Positions 7,718 through 16,773 of a stretch of DNA of 64,000 bases are shown here, one piece after another. The number at the start of each line of letters is the position of its first letter. The stretch's first letter is position 1. The notes below the pieces were generated by a model. The model did no database searches, had not been told where the DNA came from, and saw only the letters and a list, made by a program, of their open reading frames with translations. The stretch lies in assembly GCA_958428365.1 (NCBI GenBank), contig CAUAFT010000006.1, positions 1-64,000 of the forward strand. The letters run 5' to 3'. Position numbers and translations under genes: made by a program. The stretch is from an uncultured Lachnospiraceae bacterium. GTDB taxonomy: Bacteria; Bacillota; Clostridia; Lachnospirales; Lachnospiraceae.

Positions 7718-9637
7718 TTACTTACTGTTCTCCCTTCTTCTCTTCGCTTTCTTGCGCAGATACATCTCCATATCCGCCCTCTCCAGCATCACCTGGAGAT
7801 TCGTCTGTTCCACATCCTCAATCAGATAACTGCCGATACTTGCCGAGATGAGATACTCCCTCTTTTGCTCCTCATTAACCAGCTTCAATTGCTCCTGAAA
7901 ATTCCGCTCGAACTCCAGATGGCGGCTGTCCGCCACATTTTCCAGCCCCAGGACCACGAACTCGTCTCCGCCAAACCGCATACAGACTTCCTTATCCCGG
8001 CAGACGCTCCGCAGGCATTCGGCAATGCTTCTTATCAGGCTGTCCCCCTGCCTGTGTCCATAGGTGTCGTTGACCTTCTTTAAACCGTCGATATCAATAA
8101 AGCTCATGAACATATTTCTTCCGCTGCTCTTTGCATAGACTTTATATTCATCCGCATGAGTCTGAAAACCGATCCGGTTGTAAAGCCCAGTGAGGTTGTC
8201 GTAGGTGCTCATCTTATCCAGCTTCTCCATGATCCGCTGTAACGCCTGTTTTTCCAGAACGCTCTCAATACACCTTCCGAAATCCTCCAGCCACTGAGAG
8301 AGGATCTCCGACTCCATGGAAAGCTCACAGTTGCCTATAATACAGTAGCCGAAGAACTGCTCCTGATAATGCATGGGCATGACAAAATAGATAGTTCCCT
8401 CCTCTCCCGGAAGAGAGGACTCCGGCAGGATCTCCCCTTTTTCCAGATATCCGTAGGAGGAAAACTCTCCCTTCTCGTAGATCAGCGGCAGACTGTAGCT
8501 CTCCACGTTTCCATCCAGGCTGCCCCATCCGGAAACCACCTTCTTATGACGAAAATGCTGCATCATCCGCTTCGTCATGATCTCCATATTACGGAATACG
8601 ATATAAAAATAATCTGCATGAAGCTCCGGCGTGAATTTGCGGATAGATTGAAAGAGATCCTCCGTCCGATTGCAGGCGACAAACTGCGTCAGCATCTCAT
8701 TAAATTTGTTCCGGTACTTCCTCTCTATGGTGGAATGGCGCAGGAATCTTCGTTTCAACTCCTCCGCATCCTCTTTTTCGCTCTCATTACAGCCGCAGCT
8801 CTCGGAATAGATCTGCTCCGTAGGGATCTGGATAAAAAGATCTCTGATCTCCTCCGCCGTCTTCGTCATAAGGCTTCCGCAGGCGAGATACCCCATCTTC
8901 TCCCTGTCACAGCGAACCGTGGTGATCCTCGGAGAATTATCTCTCGCTATGCGAACATCATCAAATCCTGTTACCAGAATATCCTCCGGCACCCGGTAGC
9001 CCATCTCCTGAAGCTGCATGATGGCGCCTGCCGCCATACTGTCATTAGAGCAGACGATCGCCTCCGGCATCCTGTGCATCCGTTCGAACTCCTGCACTGC
9101 GTTCATACCCGACTCCACATTGAAATCTCCCGGATAAAACCAGCAGCGCTGACTCTGAATCCCTTCCTTTTCCAGAACATCCAAAAAAGCCTGCGCCCGT
9201 GAAATCGTATCGCTGTATCCCTCCGGTCCGTTGATAAAAGCGACCTTGCGAATGCCGTGTTTCACAACGATATGCTCCGTCATACGATACATTGCCTCAT
9301 AATCGTCAAACCCGATATATCCCATGCCCTCGGTCCTGGCATTAATGGATATCACAGGAACCCCGCTTTCCTTCAGCTTTTGAACAATGTACTTCTGCGC
9401 CGGCTGATAATGTATGGTCTCTCTCAAAAGGATCACCCCGTCGTATTCTTCGGGATTCATGAAGTCATAGATCTTAAACGCGCCGCTCTTATAGGCGTCC
9501 GTCTGCTGATAATCCGCGTTACAGATAAAGACGAAGATATTCCCTCCATGCTCCTTACCATAGCGAAAAACTCCGTGCATAAATTCCTGTTGGTTGTGAT
9601 ATTCGATTCCACATATAATAACCGCAATTTTTTTCAT
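7718..9637 (-). CDS. Diguanylate cyclase with LacI-type periplasmic-binding sensor domain
   Basis: A 639-residue protein. Residues 1-270 resemble the sugar-binding domain of LacI/GalR regulators (AIVCSNDSMAAGAIMQLQEMG, ILVTGFDD), but there is no DNA-binding helix-turn-helix and no signal peptide, so the sensor is cytoplasmic. Residues about 290-470 form a GAF-like linker. A GGDEF domain follows (YDNLTGLYNRIGF, FGGDEFVVLG) with an intact active site. The inhibitory RxxD site reads RDKE, so product inhibition is probably weak. It should make cyclic di-GMP in response to a small ligand. The ATG follows GAGGAGCCAGATT. Confidence 0.9.
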   Translation of the reverse strand: MKKIAVIICGIEYHNQQEFMHGVFRYGKEHGGNIFVFICNADYQQTDAYKSGAFKIYDFMNPEEYDGVILLRETIHYQPAQKYIVQKLKESGVPVISINARTEGMGYIGFDDYEAMYRMTEHIVVKHGIRKVAFINGPEGYSDTISRAQAFLDVLEKEGIQSQRCWFYPGDFNVESGMNAVQEFERMHRMPEAIVCSNDSMAAGAIMQLQEMGYRVPEDILVTGFDDVRIARDNSPRITTVRCDREKMGYLACGSLMTKTAEEIRDLFIQIPTEQIYSESCGCNESEKEDAEELKRRFLRHSTIERKYRNKFNEMLTQFVACNRTEDLFQSIRKFTPELHADYFYIVFRNMEIMTKRMMQHFRHKKVVSGWGSLDGNVESYSLPLIYEKGEFSSYGYLEKGEILPESSLPGEEGTIYFVMPMHYQEQFFGYCIIGNCELSMESEILSQWLEDFGRCIESVLEKQALQRIMEKLDKMSTYDNLTGLYNRIGFQTHADEYKVYAKSSGRNMFMSFIDIDGLKKVNDTYGHRQGDSLIRSIAECLRSVCRDKEVCMRFGGDEFVVLGLENVADSRHLEFERNFQEQLKLVNEEQKREYLISASIGSYLIEDVEQTNLQVMLERADMEMYLRKKAKRRRENSK

Positions 9638-9716
9638 AATCTGGCTCCTCTATAGGCATGGCGTACTCTATTTTTTCCATTTTAATACAATGTTCTTTAA
9701 AACACAATGCCCGTTT

Positions 9717-10343
9717 CTATCCTCCCAGAATCCTCCTGTAGCCGTAGAGCAGTTCCTTCGGGGATCTTACCTTTTCTTTTCTCTGGGGACAGTCTTTTTT
9801 ACTGCAGTTTGAACAGATCCCGCACTGCCCATTCAGAGATTTTTCCTGTGAGAGAACAGCCGCATAGATCACGCTTTTTTGGGGGATCAGATACCCCTCC
9901 CGATACTCAACCGGAAATCCTGCCTCCCCCGACAGCCTCTCCAGTTCTTCTTCCTTCCCCTCCAAAAAATCATAGCGGGTCACAAACCAGCCGCTCTTTT
10001 CAATCTCCCGCCTTCCCTCTTCATATAATAGAGAAAGCATCTCCATAGACAGACATTCCAGCATATACGCCTCCAAAAGCAGATGTTCCGCTTCCAGAGA
10101 CTCCAGCAGTTCGTCCAGCCTCCCGCCCAGGGTGGCACAGCAGAGAACATATCTCTGATCGATTTCGATTTTTTCTTTCAGATCCTCATCCCACACAAAG
10201 GTAAAGACGCCCCGAACCACTTCTTCCATACGTCCCGCTGTCTCTGCAAGGACGCCTGCGTCCTTCTCATCAAAGTGAAACTTCCGTCCCACCTCTTCGA
10301 TCTGTCTTTGACTCAGCTTAAGTTCCGTCTCTATCCTGTTCAT
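9717..10343 (-). CDS. Vitamin B12-dependent methionine synthase activation-like protein
   Basis: About 208 residues. The C-terminal half has a basic/aromatic stretch followed by YLIPQKSVIYAAVL and a cysteine cluster CGICSNCSKKDCPQR, the layout of MetH reactivation-domain-like proteins of anaerobes. The helical block LEAYMLECLSMEMLSLLYEEG fits the same family. Such proteins reduce the oxidised corrinoid of methyltransferases. I chose the ATG at 10343; an upstream ATG at 10415 would leave only 15 bp before the divergent CsoR-type gene and no room for promoters. Family assignment is by motif order only and remains moderate. Confidence 0.6.
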   Translation of the reverse strand: MNRIETELKLSQRQIEEVGRKFHFDEKDAGVLAETAGRMEEVVRGVFTFVWDEDLKEKIEIDQRYVLCCATLGGRLDELLESLEAEHLLLEAYMLECLSMEMLSLLYEEGRREIEKSGWFVTRYDFLEGKEEELERLSGEAGFPVEYREGYLIPQKSVIYAAVLSQEKSLNGQCGICSNCSKKDCPQRKEKVRSPKELLYGYRRILGG

Positions 10344-10430
10344 ATCTTTCCCTGTCTCTCCTCTTACTTTCATCTTGCGGTTCCGGTCCTTTTGCTTTAG
10401 AATAGATATATTCATACAAAGGAGTTATTT

Positions 10431-10802
10431 ATGGAAAAAGAATACATAGAAGAACCGGGACATTCCCATATCCCTTCTGCACAACCTCATGAAAAACATG
10501 AGCATGAACACTCACATCACGAAGAGCACACCCACAAACACCAGCACGCCAATACCAAGGCGGTCCTGAACCGTATGTCCCGCGCCATCGGTCATATGGA
10601 AGCCGTAAAGACTATGATAGAGGACGGGCGCGACTGCAGTGAGGTGCTGATCCAGATCGCCGCCGTGCGTTCCGCCATCAACAACATCGGTAAGATCATC
10701 TTACAGGATCACATCAGCCACTGCGTTGTGGACGCCATTGAGAGCGGTGACAAGCAGGTTCTCGAAGATCTGGAAGAAGCCATCAATAAATTTGTGAAAT
10801 AG
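10431..10802 (+). CDS. CsoR/RcnR-family metal-sensing repressor with His-rich N terminus
   Basis: A 123-residue protein. Residues 1-40 carry a His-rich tail with many H-x-H and HH pairs. Residues 43-123 are the CsoR/FrmR fold. Cys69, His94 and Cys98 have exactly the spacing (25 and 4) of the Cu(I) ligands Cys36, His61 and Cys65 of CsoR. Such repressors leave DNA on binding Cu(I) or related thiophilic metals. The His tail may bind nickel, zinc or copper as an extra site (inference). AAAGGAG precedes the ATG. No copper pump lies next to it, so its target is elsewhere. Confidence 0.9.
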   Translation: MEKEYIEEPGHSHIPSAQPHEKHEHEHSHHEEHTHKHQHANTKAVLNRMSRAIGHMEAVKTMIEDGRDCSEVLIQIAAVRSAINNIGKIILQDHISHCVVDAIESGDKQVLEDLEEAINKFVK

Positions 10803-10821
10803 AAAATTCTATGAAATAAGA

Positions 10822-10850
10822 AAGAATCCCGCCTTGCGGGATTCTTTTTT
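10822..10850. terminator. Bidirectional terminator between convergent genes
   Basis: The repeat AAGAATCCCGC-CTT-GCGGGATTCTTTTTT lies between the ends of the CsoR-type gene (plus) and the cyclase gene (minus). A T run is present on the plus strand; on the minus strand AAGAATCCC is followed by fewer T residues. Confidence 0.88.
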
Positions 10851-11961
10851 ACGCTTCCTCCTCACACTCATGTCCTGCATAGCAGACCCGGTTCTTCCCT
10901 GTCCTCTTGGCGCAGTAGAGGGCTTTGTCCGCCTCCTCAAAGAACTGGCTCGCCATCTCGTACTCCTTGGTATATTCCGCCACTCCGATACTCAGGGTAA
11001 AATGGCATTTTCCCGTATCCGTGTCAAATTCCGTTCCCTCAAACTCGCTGCGGATGCGCTCGCCGATGGTTCCCGCCTCTTTCATATTTTTTCCGGGAAA
11101 GATCATGGCAAACTCCTCGCCTCCATAACGGGCGCAGAAGTTGTTCTTATCCCGGCTCCGCTCCATCACCGCCACCACCTGGCGGATCACTTCATCCCCA
11201 AAAGCATGTCCGTAAGTATCGTTGACTTTTTTGAAGTTATCAATATCTGCGATCAGGACAGAAAAAGGTTCCTTTTTCTCCCCGTAAGTCTTCATATAAT
11301 ATTCCAGTTCCTCATAAAAGGTCTCATGATTGTACAAATGAGTCAGGGAATCTCTCGCCGCCTTTTCGTCCTGAAGGATGAAGGAGACATTCACCTGCTC
11401 GATCAGTATATATACAATTATAGCGCTTCCGAAAAAGATCGTCACGTCGATCAATCCGCTTCCCGGCGGCATATAGGGACTGTTAGGTATAAAATAGGCT
11501 CTGTCCGCAATATAGAGTCCACAGGATATAATCAACTGTAAGAACGTCATCCACTTATCACGGTACAGCGGCGTCAACATCAACGGGAAGAGCAGGACCA
11601 CCGCCATAAAAGGCACGCTGGTATGCACCCAGGCCGCCACCGCTGCAAAGAGGCTTACCTCCATCATGGTACACAGCGACATCAGTCTCTGATTTCTCGT
11701 GGGAACGCAGCGCTTCAACAGCATTCCGAAAAACAGGGCGATGGCTCCCTGGCCAATCGTCGGTCTGGTCACAAAGAGATAGAAATAATATTCCCTGCTG
11801 CATTCCTCATTGGGCTGAAAAAACAGGAACAGAAACAGGGCGCAAATCAGAGTCAAAAGCCACAGTTTCCAGGAGATGGAAATGACCACCCTATACCACT
11901 CCTGACATTTCTTCTCGCTTAATTTCTTATTATTCTGAGTAAAAATCGTCTTTTTCTTCAT
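10849..11961 (-). CDS. Membrane diguanylate cyclase (GGDEF domain)
   Basis: A 370-residue protein with about six transmembrane segments in residues 28-190, then a GGDEF domain (DSLTHLYNHETF; RYGGEEFAMIFPG). The GGEEF active site is intact. The inhibitory RxxD site reads RDKN, so feedback by cyclic di-GMP is probably weak. The membrane part resembles 5TM/MASE-type sensor regions but I cannot name it. It is divergent from the LTA-synthase-like gene across a 258-bp spacer. Confidence 0.9.
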   Translation of the reverse strand: MKKKTIFTQNNKKLSEKKCQEWYRVVISISWKLWLLTLICALFLFLFFQPNEECSREYYFYLFVTRPTIGQGAIALFFGMLLKRCVPTRNQRLMSLCTMMEVSLFAAVAAWVHTSVPFMAVVLLFPLMLTPLYRDKWMTFLQLIISCGLYIADRAYFIPNSPYMPPGSGLIDVTIFFGSAIIVYILIEQVNVSFILQDEKAARDSLTHLYNHETFYEELEYYMKTYGEKKEPFSVLIADIDNFKKVNDTYGHAFGDEVIRQVVAVMERSRDKNNFCARYGGEEFAMIFPGKNMKEAGTIGERIRSEFEGTEFDTDTGKCHFTLSIGVAEYTKEYEMASQFFEEADKALYCAKRTGKNRVCYAGHECEEEA

Positions 11962-12126
11962 TTATTTCAATAGTCCTTTTTCATATCCGATCATATATTT
12001 TTTGCTTTGTAATATTATATTGCAAAATCCCTCTAATTTCAAGAAATTTCCCCTTCCGGAACCTTCTTCTCCTTCCATATTAAGGGATTTTCATAAATTC
12101 TTAATACTTTTTATATAAGTTTACCG

Positions 12127-12155
12127 TTGATTTTTATGTAAAATAGTTTTATTCT
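12127..12155 (+). promoter_or_regulatory. Probable promoter of the LTA-synthase-like gene
   Basis: TTGATT, a 17-bp AT-rich spacer and TATTCT lie about 65 bp before the start codon. The remaining spacer 11962-12126 is AT-rich, with no further structure that I can support. Confidence 0.4.
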
Positions 12156-12219
12156 TTTCTAGGAAAACTGAAATATCCTATCAGAATCTAATATATAAAT
12201 AGTGTTTAGAGGTGAAATC

Positions 12220-14511
12220 ATGAAAAAAGTCATTCATTGCCTTTCGGCATTTAAAAACTTTCTGGCAGGCATCAGACAGAAGCTTCCAAAGCTTCCGCCA
12301 ATGAAGCCGGAAACCCGCAGGAGACTGGATAAGATCATTCATTTTGTGAATCGTTATTCCATTGTATTCCATGCCCTGCTGGCATGTTTTCTTATTTTTG
12401 TGATCGAATGTATCTCCAGAAGAAGCCTTTTCTCCGGCATTACTTTTGTGCGTGAACATACCCTGGCGTATTTCTACAACTCGCTGATTATTTTTGCATC
12501 GCTCACAATCGTATACTTTTTCCGAAGAAGAGCGCTAGTCCGGGTGATCATCAGCGGCTTCTGGCTGTTTTTAGGTATTATCAACGGCTGTGTCCTGGCG
12601 CAGCGCGTCACTCCTTTCGGCTACACCGACCTGAAAATGGTCACAGACCTGCTCACTATGCAGAGTACGAATTATTTTACCGCGGGTCAGGCAGTGCTGG
12701 CGGTTGTGGGCGTGACGGCGTTTATCGTCTTCTGCGTCTGGCTCTGGGCGAAGGGCCCGAAGTTCCAGGGACACTCCAACCGCCTGCTGGCATTTTTGTT
12801 CGTCGCTTCCTGTTTTATCTGGGTTCCGCTGACGACAGAGGCGGCACAGAATAAAGATATTATTGCTTCTTATTTTTCCAATATTGCTCAGGGATATGAA
12901 AACTACGGTTTTGTCTATGGCTTCTCCTCCTCCGTGGTGGATCGGGGCATGAGCAAACCGGAGGACTACTCTGAGGAAAAAATTGAGGAAATCGAGAACT
13001 CCGTAAAAACGGAGGAGACCAGCCGCTCCACAGAAGATATGCCAAACATCGTGGTAGTGTTACTGGAATCTTTTATCGATCCTTCGGAAGTGAATTTTCT
13101 GGAAACCTCCAGTGATCCGATTCCAAACTTCCACAACCTGGAACAGAACTACTCCACCGGATATATGACGGTTCCAGTAGTGGGTGCCGGTACGGCAAAT
13201 ACGGAGTTCGAGGTGCTGACCGGTATGGGAATCCAGTTCTTCGGAACCGGGGAATATCCATATAAGACCGTTTTAAAGGAGATCGACAATTGCGAGAGTA
13301 TTGCTTCCAACCTCTCCAAACTGGGCTACGGTACCCATGTGGTACACAACAACGGCGGTAATTTCTACAGCCGTGCCAATGCTTTTAAACTGATGGGATT
13401 TGACACTTTTACCAGCAAAGAGCTGATGAATATTACAGAATACACTCCTCTGGGCTCCTGGCCGACGGACGATATTCTGATCGACGAGACGATCAAATCC
13501 ATGGACTCCACCCCGGATCAGTCGGATCTTGTCTACACCATCACCGTTCAGGGACATGGGGACTATCCGACAGAAAAGATTCTGGAGAATCCTGAGATCC
13601 AGGTAAGCGGCGCTGAGGATGAGGCTGCCAATAACCAGTGGGAATACTATGTGAACATGATCCACGAAGTGGATAAGTTCATCGGAAACCTGACAGAGGC
13701 GCTGGCACAGCGAGACGAGGACACCATCCTTGTTCTCTGGGGCGACCACCTTCCTACCATGGGATTGGAGGAATCCGACATGGCGACTGGGGATCTGTTC
13801 AAGACAAAATATGTGACCTGGAATAACTTCGGTCTGGAAAAAGAAGATGCGAACCTCACCGCCTACCAGCTTCTGGCGGATCTGACTGACAAGTTGGACA
13901 TTCACGAGGGAACCATGTTCCGTTTCCACCAGAGTCAGCAGAATTCCGATACTTACATTCAGGATTTTGAGAATCTGCAGTATGACATCCTCTATGGAAA
14001 GCGCTACTGCTACAACGGCGAGGATCCGTATCCGGCTTCCGATCTTGTCATGGGAATTGACGAGACCAGTATTAAGAGGACCTGGCCGTCCACCGACGGC
14101 AAGCTGATGATCTACGGCGAGAACTTCACTCCATGGAGTAAGGTCTTTATAAACGGAAATAAAATCTCCACCACTTACGTCAGCGGCAACTACTTAAAGA
14201 TCAAGACCGACGATCTGGAGGATGGAGATATTCTGGTGGTGAATCAGATGGGTTCCAGCAACACCATCTTCCGAAGTTCCAACGAGTATGTCTATACCTC
14301 CGCAGGGGCTGCATCTGATACCGAACAACAAGAGGATACCAAGACTCCGGCAGTCACCGATGAGGACACGACGAGCACTCCAAATGAGAGCGATATCGAA
14401 GATCAGGAATCTCTGATCGACAATATGGATGAAAATGACGTGATAACCGAGATCGAAGAGGGAACGGAGGAACCGGTAACACAGATTCCTCCTGCCACTG
14501 CAAAAGAATAA
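12220..14511 (+). CDS. LTA synthase family sulfatase-like membrane protein
   Basis: A 763-residue protein with four or five N-terminal membrane helices and an extracellular sulfatase-fold domain. Visible catalytic parts are NIVVVLLESF (metal Glu), VGAGTANTEFEVLTG (nucleophile Thr), TVQGHGDYP and LVLWGDHLPTMG (metal Asp/His). LtaS-type enzymes move glycerol phosphate from phosphatidylglycerol to lipoteichoic acid or related polymers. After the enzyme domain, residues around 620-690 form an IPT/TIG-like beta domain (MIYGENFTPWSKVFINGNK), and the last 60 residues are an acidic Thr/Glu/Asp tail. The ATG at 12220 is chosen because AGAGGTGAAATC precedes it. Confidence 0.92.
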   Translation: MKKVIHCLSAFKNFLAGIRQKLPKLPPMKPETRRRLDKIIHFVNRYSIVFHALLACFLIFVIECISRRSLFSGITFVREHTLAYFYNSLIIFASLTIVYFFRRRALVRVIISGFWLFLGIINGCVLAQRVTPFGYTDLKMVTDLLTMQSTNYFTAGQAVLAVVGVTAFIVFCVWLWAKGPKFQGHSNRLLAFLFVASCFIWVPLTTEAAQNKDIIASYFSNIAQGYENYGFVYGFSSSVVDRGMSKPEDYSEEKIEEIENSVKTEETSRSTEDMPNIVVVLLESFIDPSEVNFLETSSDPIPNFHNLEQNYSTGYMTVPVVGAGTANTEFEVLTGMGIQFFGTGEYPYKTVLKEIDNCESIASNLSKLGYGTHVVHNNGGNFYSRANAFKLMGFDTFTSKELMNITEYTPLGSWPTDDILIDETIKSMDSTPDQSDLVYTITVQGHGDYPTEKILENPEIQVSGAEDEAANNQWEYYVNMIHEVDKFIGNLTEALAQRDEDTILVLWGDHLPTMGLEESDMATGDLFKTKYVTWNNFGLEKEDANLTAYQLLADLTDKLDIHEGTMFRFHQSQQNSDTYIQDFENLQYDILYGKRYCYNGEDPYPASDLVMGIDETSIKRTWPSTDGKLMIYGENFTPWSKVFINGNKISTTYVSGNYLKIKTDDLEDGDILVVNQMGSSNTIFRSSNEYVYTSAGAASDTEQQEDTKTPAVTDEDTTSTPNESDIEDQESLIDNMDENDVITEIEEGTEEPVTQIPPATAKE

Positions 14512-14525
14512 ATTGTCATAAGTAA

Positions 14526-14562
14526 GAAAGAGGGAATGCCAACCGGGCATTCCCTCTTTTTT
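14526..14562 (+). terminator. Terminator after the LTA-synthase-like gene
   Basis: A strong stem AGAGGGAATGCC with GGGCATTCCCTCT is followed by six T residues, 15 bp past the stop codon. It also lies at the end of the convergent cation transporter gene. Confidence 0.92.
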
Positions 14563-14577
14563 ATTTCTCTTACGCTT

Positions 14578-15774
14578 CTACTTTTCTTTTTTGCCGTTCT
14601 GTTTGAATCTCTGATCCTTATCCACCTGGATCACGGTAAAATACTCCTCCCCCAGATTTTTCCAGACCTCTTTTTGAACGGTTTCTTTGACTTCCTCATC
14701 GTTCAGACGATATCCGAACGGCACCACCACATCAAAAATCATGTTCGTGTGTGTCGGTCCTATAACGGTTCTGAAATCATGCATGGATATATGCTCGTCG
14801 ATCTTCCACAGGATCTGCTGTACGTTATTTTTCAACTGCAATACCTGTTCATCCTTCGTTACGATGGGATCCATATGGATCACAGCGTCACATCTGAGCT
14901 TTTCCTTCAGTTCATTCTCGATCAGATCAATGGTATCGTGGGCTTCCATGATATCCTCCTCTGCCGGCACTTCCGCATGAAGCGAGATCATGACCCTTCC
15001 CGGACCGTAATCGTGTACGATCAGATCGTGAATCCCCTGTACCAGCTCATAACTTAACACGATCTCTTCGATCTGCTCCACAAACGCCTCCTCCGGCGCC
15101 TGTCCCAAAAGAGGATCCAGGGTCTCCTTCGCCGCAGAAAAGCCCGCATAGAAAATAAAGAGTCCCACCAGGACTCCGCAGTAACCGTCGATCTGAAGTC
15201 CCGTATACTTTGCCACAAGAGAAGCGATCAATACCACCGTGGTAGCAATGGTATCGCTGAGACTGTCCATCGCCGTCGCCTTCATAGCGGCAGAGTCGAT
15301 CTTCCTGCTGATACTCATATTATAGAGGTACATGTATATTTTTACAAGGATCGATACCACCAGGATCAGCAGTGCCATCAAGCTGAAATCCACATCCTGG
15401 GGATGCAGGATCTTATCCACAGAATCCTTAATAAGTTCAAACGCCATCAGAAGTATCACTCCCGATACGATCAGTCCCGAGACATATTCGATCCTTCCAT
15501 GTCCAAAGGGGTGATCCGGATCCGGCTGTGCCCCCGCCAGCTTAAAACCGATCAGAGTCACAAAGGATGAACCCGCATCCGATAAGTTGTTGAACGCATC
15601 CGCCGTAATGGAAATGGAATGACTGATGGTTCCGGCAAGAAATTTTCCGGCAAACAGAAAAAGATTCAGCAGTATCCCCACGACTCCCGTCAGCATTCCA
15701 TATGCCTGCCGCACCCTGGGCGAAGAGACCTCCTCTTTGTCTTTGATAAAAATTCTCGCCAGTAATGTTACCAT
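14578..15774 (-). CDS. Cation diffusion facilitator transporter
   Basis: A 398-residue protein with six membrane helices and a C-terminal cytoplasmic domain. Family motifs include SHSISITADAFNNLSDAGSS (metal-site Asp residues in helix 2), HPFGHGRIEYVSG after helix 3 and SDTIATT in helix 5. CDF proteins export Zn, Fe, Mn or Co using the proton gradient. The C-terminal extension past residue 290 is longer than in simple CDFs. AAGGAGG precedes the ATG. It is followed, 12 bp upstream on the map, by the HD-domain gene in the same direction. Confidence 0.93.
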   Translation of the reverse strand: MVTLLARIFIKDKEEVSSPRVRQAYGMLTGVVGILLNLFLFAGKFLAGTISHSISITADAFNNLSDAGSSFVTLIGFKLAGAQPDPDHPFGHGRIEYVSGLIVSGVILLMAFELIKDSVDKILHPQDVDFSLMALLILVVSILVKIYMYLYNMSISRKIDSAAMKATAMDSLSDTIATTVVLIASLVAKYTGLQIDGYCGVLVGLFIFYAGFSAAKETLDPLLGQAPEEAFVEQIEEIVLSYELVQGIHDLIVHDYGPGRVMISLHAEVPAEEDIMEAHDTIDLIENELKEKLRCDAVIHMDPIVTKDEQVLQLKNNVQQILWKIDEHISMHDFRTVIGPTHTNMIFDVVVPFGYRLNDEEVKETVQKEVWKNLGEEYFTVIQVDKDQRFKQNGKKEK

Positions 15775-15786
15775 AACTATGCCTCC

Positions 15787-16275
15787 TTATAGCTGAAACA
15801 TCATCTCGCAGATCTTTTTCCCGCTTCCGGTTCGAAAGATTCTCTCATAGGCTGTCTCGATGGCTTTTTTCTCCGCTCCATCCTCATAGAGATTCACCAG
15901 AAAATCCGCTTCTACCAGAATCTGATAATCCGCTCCCTCTATCTTATCATATGTATGGTGGTGCGCAACCAAAAAAGCGACTCTTTTTTGGATTTTTTGG
16001 GAAAATCCGACTTCTCTCAACATCGCCTCCGCAGGAGCCGCCCCCTCCTGTTCCTGCAGTTTTCCATTGGAATATCCGTATTTTTCCTCGGCAGGGCGAA
16101 TACCGATATCGTGGACCAGAGCCGCCGCTTCCAGCGTCTCCAGCTCCTCCCCCTCTAAGCCTTCCATCTCGCCTATGAGTTTTGCAAGGCTGTGCACCTT
16201 GATGAAATGCTGGATCCGTTTTGCATCTCCACAGTTATGGACGATCATTCTTTTATATAATTCCTGTAATTTCAA
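15787..16275 (-). CDS. HD-domain phosphohydrolase
   Basis: A 162-residue protein with a complete HD metal site: KRIQHFIKVH, then AALVHDIG (the HD pair near residue 54), AHHH and the distal Asp in VEADFLVNL. Such small HD proteins hydrolyse phosphate esters of nucleotides or similar compounds. The start appears to be TTG at 16275, after GGAGGAAGCTGGT; an ATG eight codons in has no ribosome site. It is the gene before the CDF transporter in the same direction. Confidence 0.88.
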   Translation of the reverse strand: MKLQELYKRMIVHNCGDAKRIQHFIKVHSLAKLIGEMEGLEGEELETLEAAALVHDIGIRPAEEKYGYSNGKLQEQEGAAPAEAMLREVGFSQKIQKRVAFLVAHHHTYDKIEGADYQILVEADFLVNLYEDGAEKKAIETAYERIFRTGSGKKICEMMFQL

Positions 16276-16293
16276 ACCAGCTTCCTCCGTTTC

Positions 16294-16554
16294 TTAAAAT
16301 TCCTCTTCCTTCTGATTCAGCCACCGGATCATTTCCTTTCTGCCCTCCTCGGTAAAAGGAAATTCTTTACACTGTTTTTTCTCCTCCTCTGTCTCTTCCC
16401 AGCAATAGGGCTGGGGATAGACTGCCGCCGAAAGAACCGGCTCCCCGTCTTTTTCCTGCCGGATGACGCGGTAGCGCATATTTCCGCGGCTTCCGGTGAA
16501 GGGCTTTTTGTAGGTGAAATAATTCAGTTTGTAGATGTCTGTGTCTTCTATCAT
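16294..16554 (-). CDS. Conserved hypothetical protein (86 residues)
   Basis: A small acidic protein, MIEDTDIYKLNYF at the start, with MRYRVIRQEKD, YPQPYCWEETEEEKKQCKEFPF and a final RWLNQKEE. Similar short proteins occur in Lachnospiraceae, sometimes labelled acetyltransferase, but no acetyl-CoA motif is visible and I assign no function. The ATG at 16554 follows AAGGAGCTTACC; the longer reading frame upstream has no ribosome site. It lies 18 bp before the HD gene. Confidence 0.7.
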   Translation of the reverse strand: MIEDTDIYKLNYFTYKKPFTGSRGNMRYRVIRQEKDGEPVLSAAVYPQPYCWEETEEEKKQCKEFPFTEEGRKEMIRWLNQKEEEF

Positions 16555-16773
16555 GGTAAGCTCCTTCCGGTGATATCGTTGTGCTGTGGCACGCCATCTG
16601 TATTGAATGACAGCCTTCGCAGGGACAGTTTGCGTTTGTCCATATTTTAGCACAGGCGTTGGGAGGATTCAAACATTCTCACACCATGCTCTGAACTGTC
16701 ATCTCACACGATGTTCTGAACTGTCATGACGTCCATCCTCATGTATCATAACATGGCTTGCGAAAATATCATT

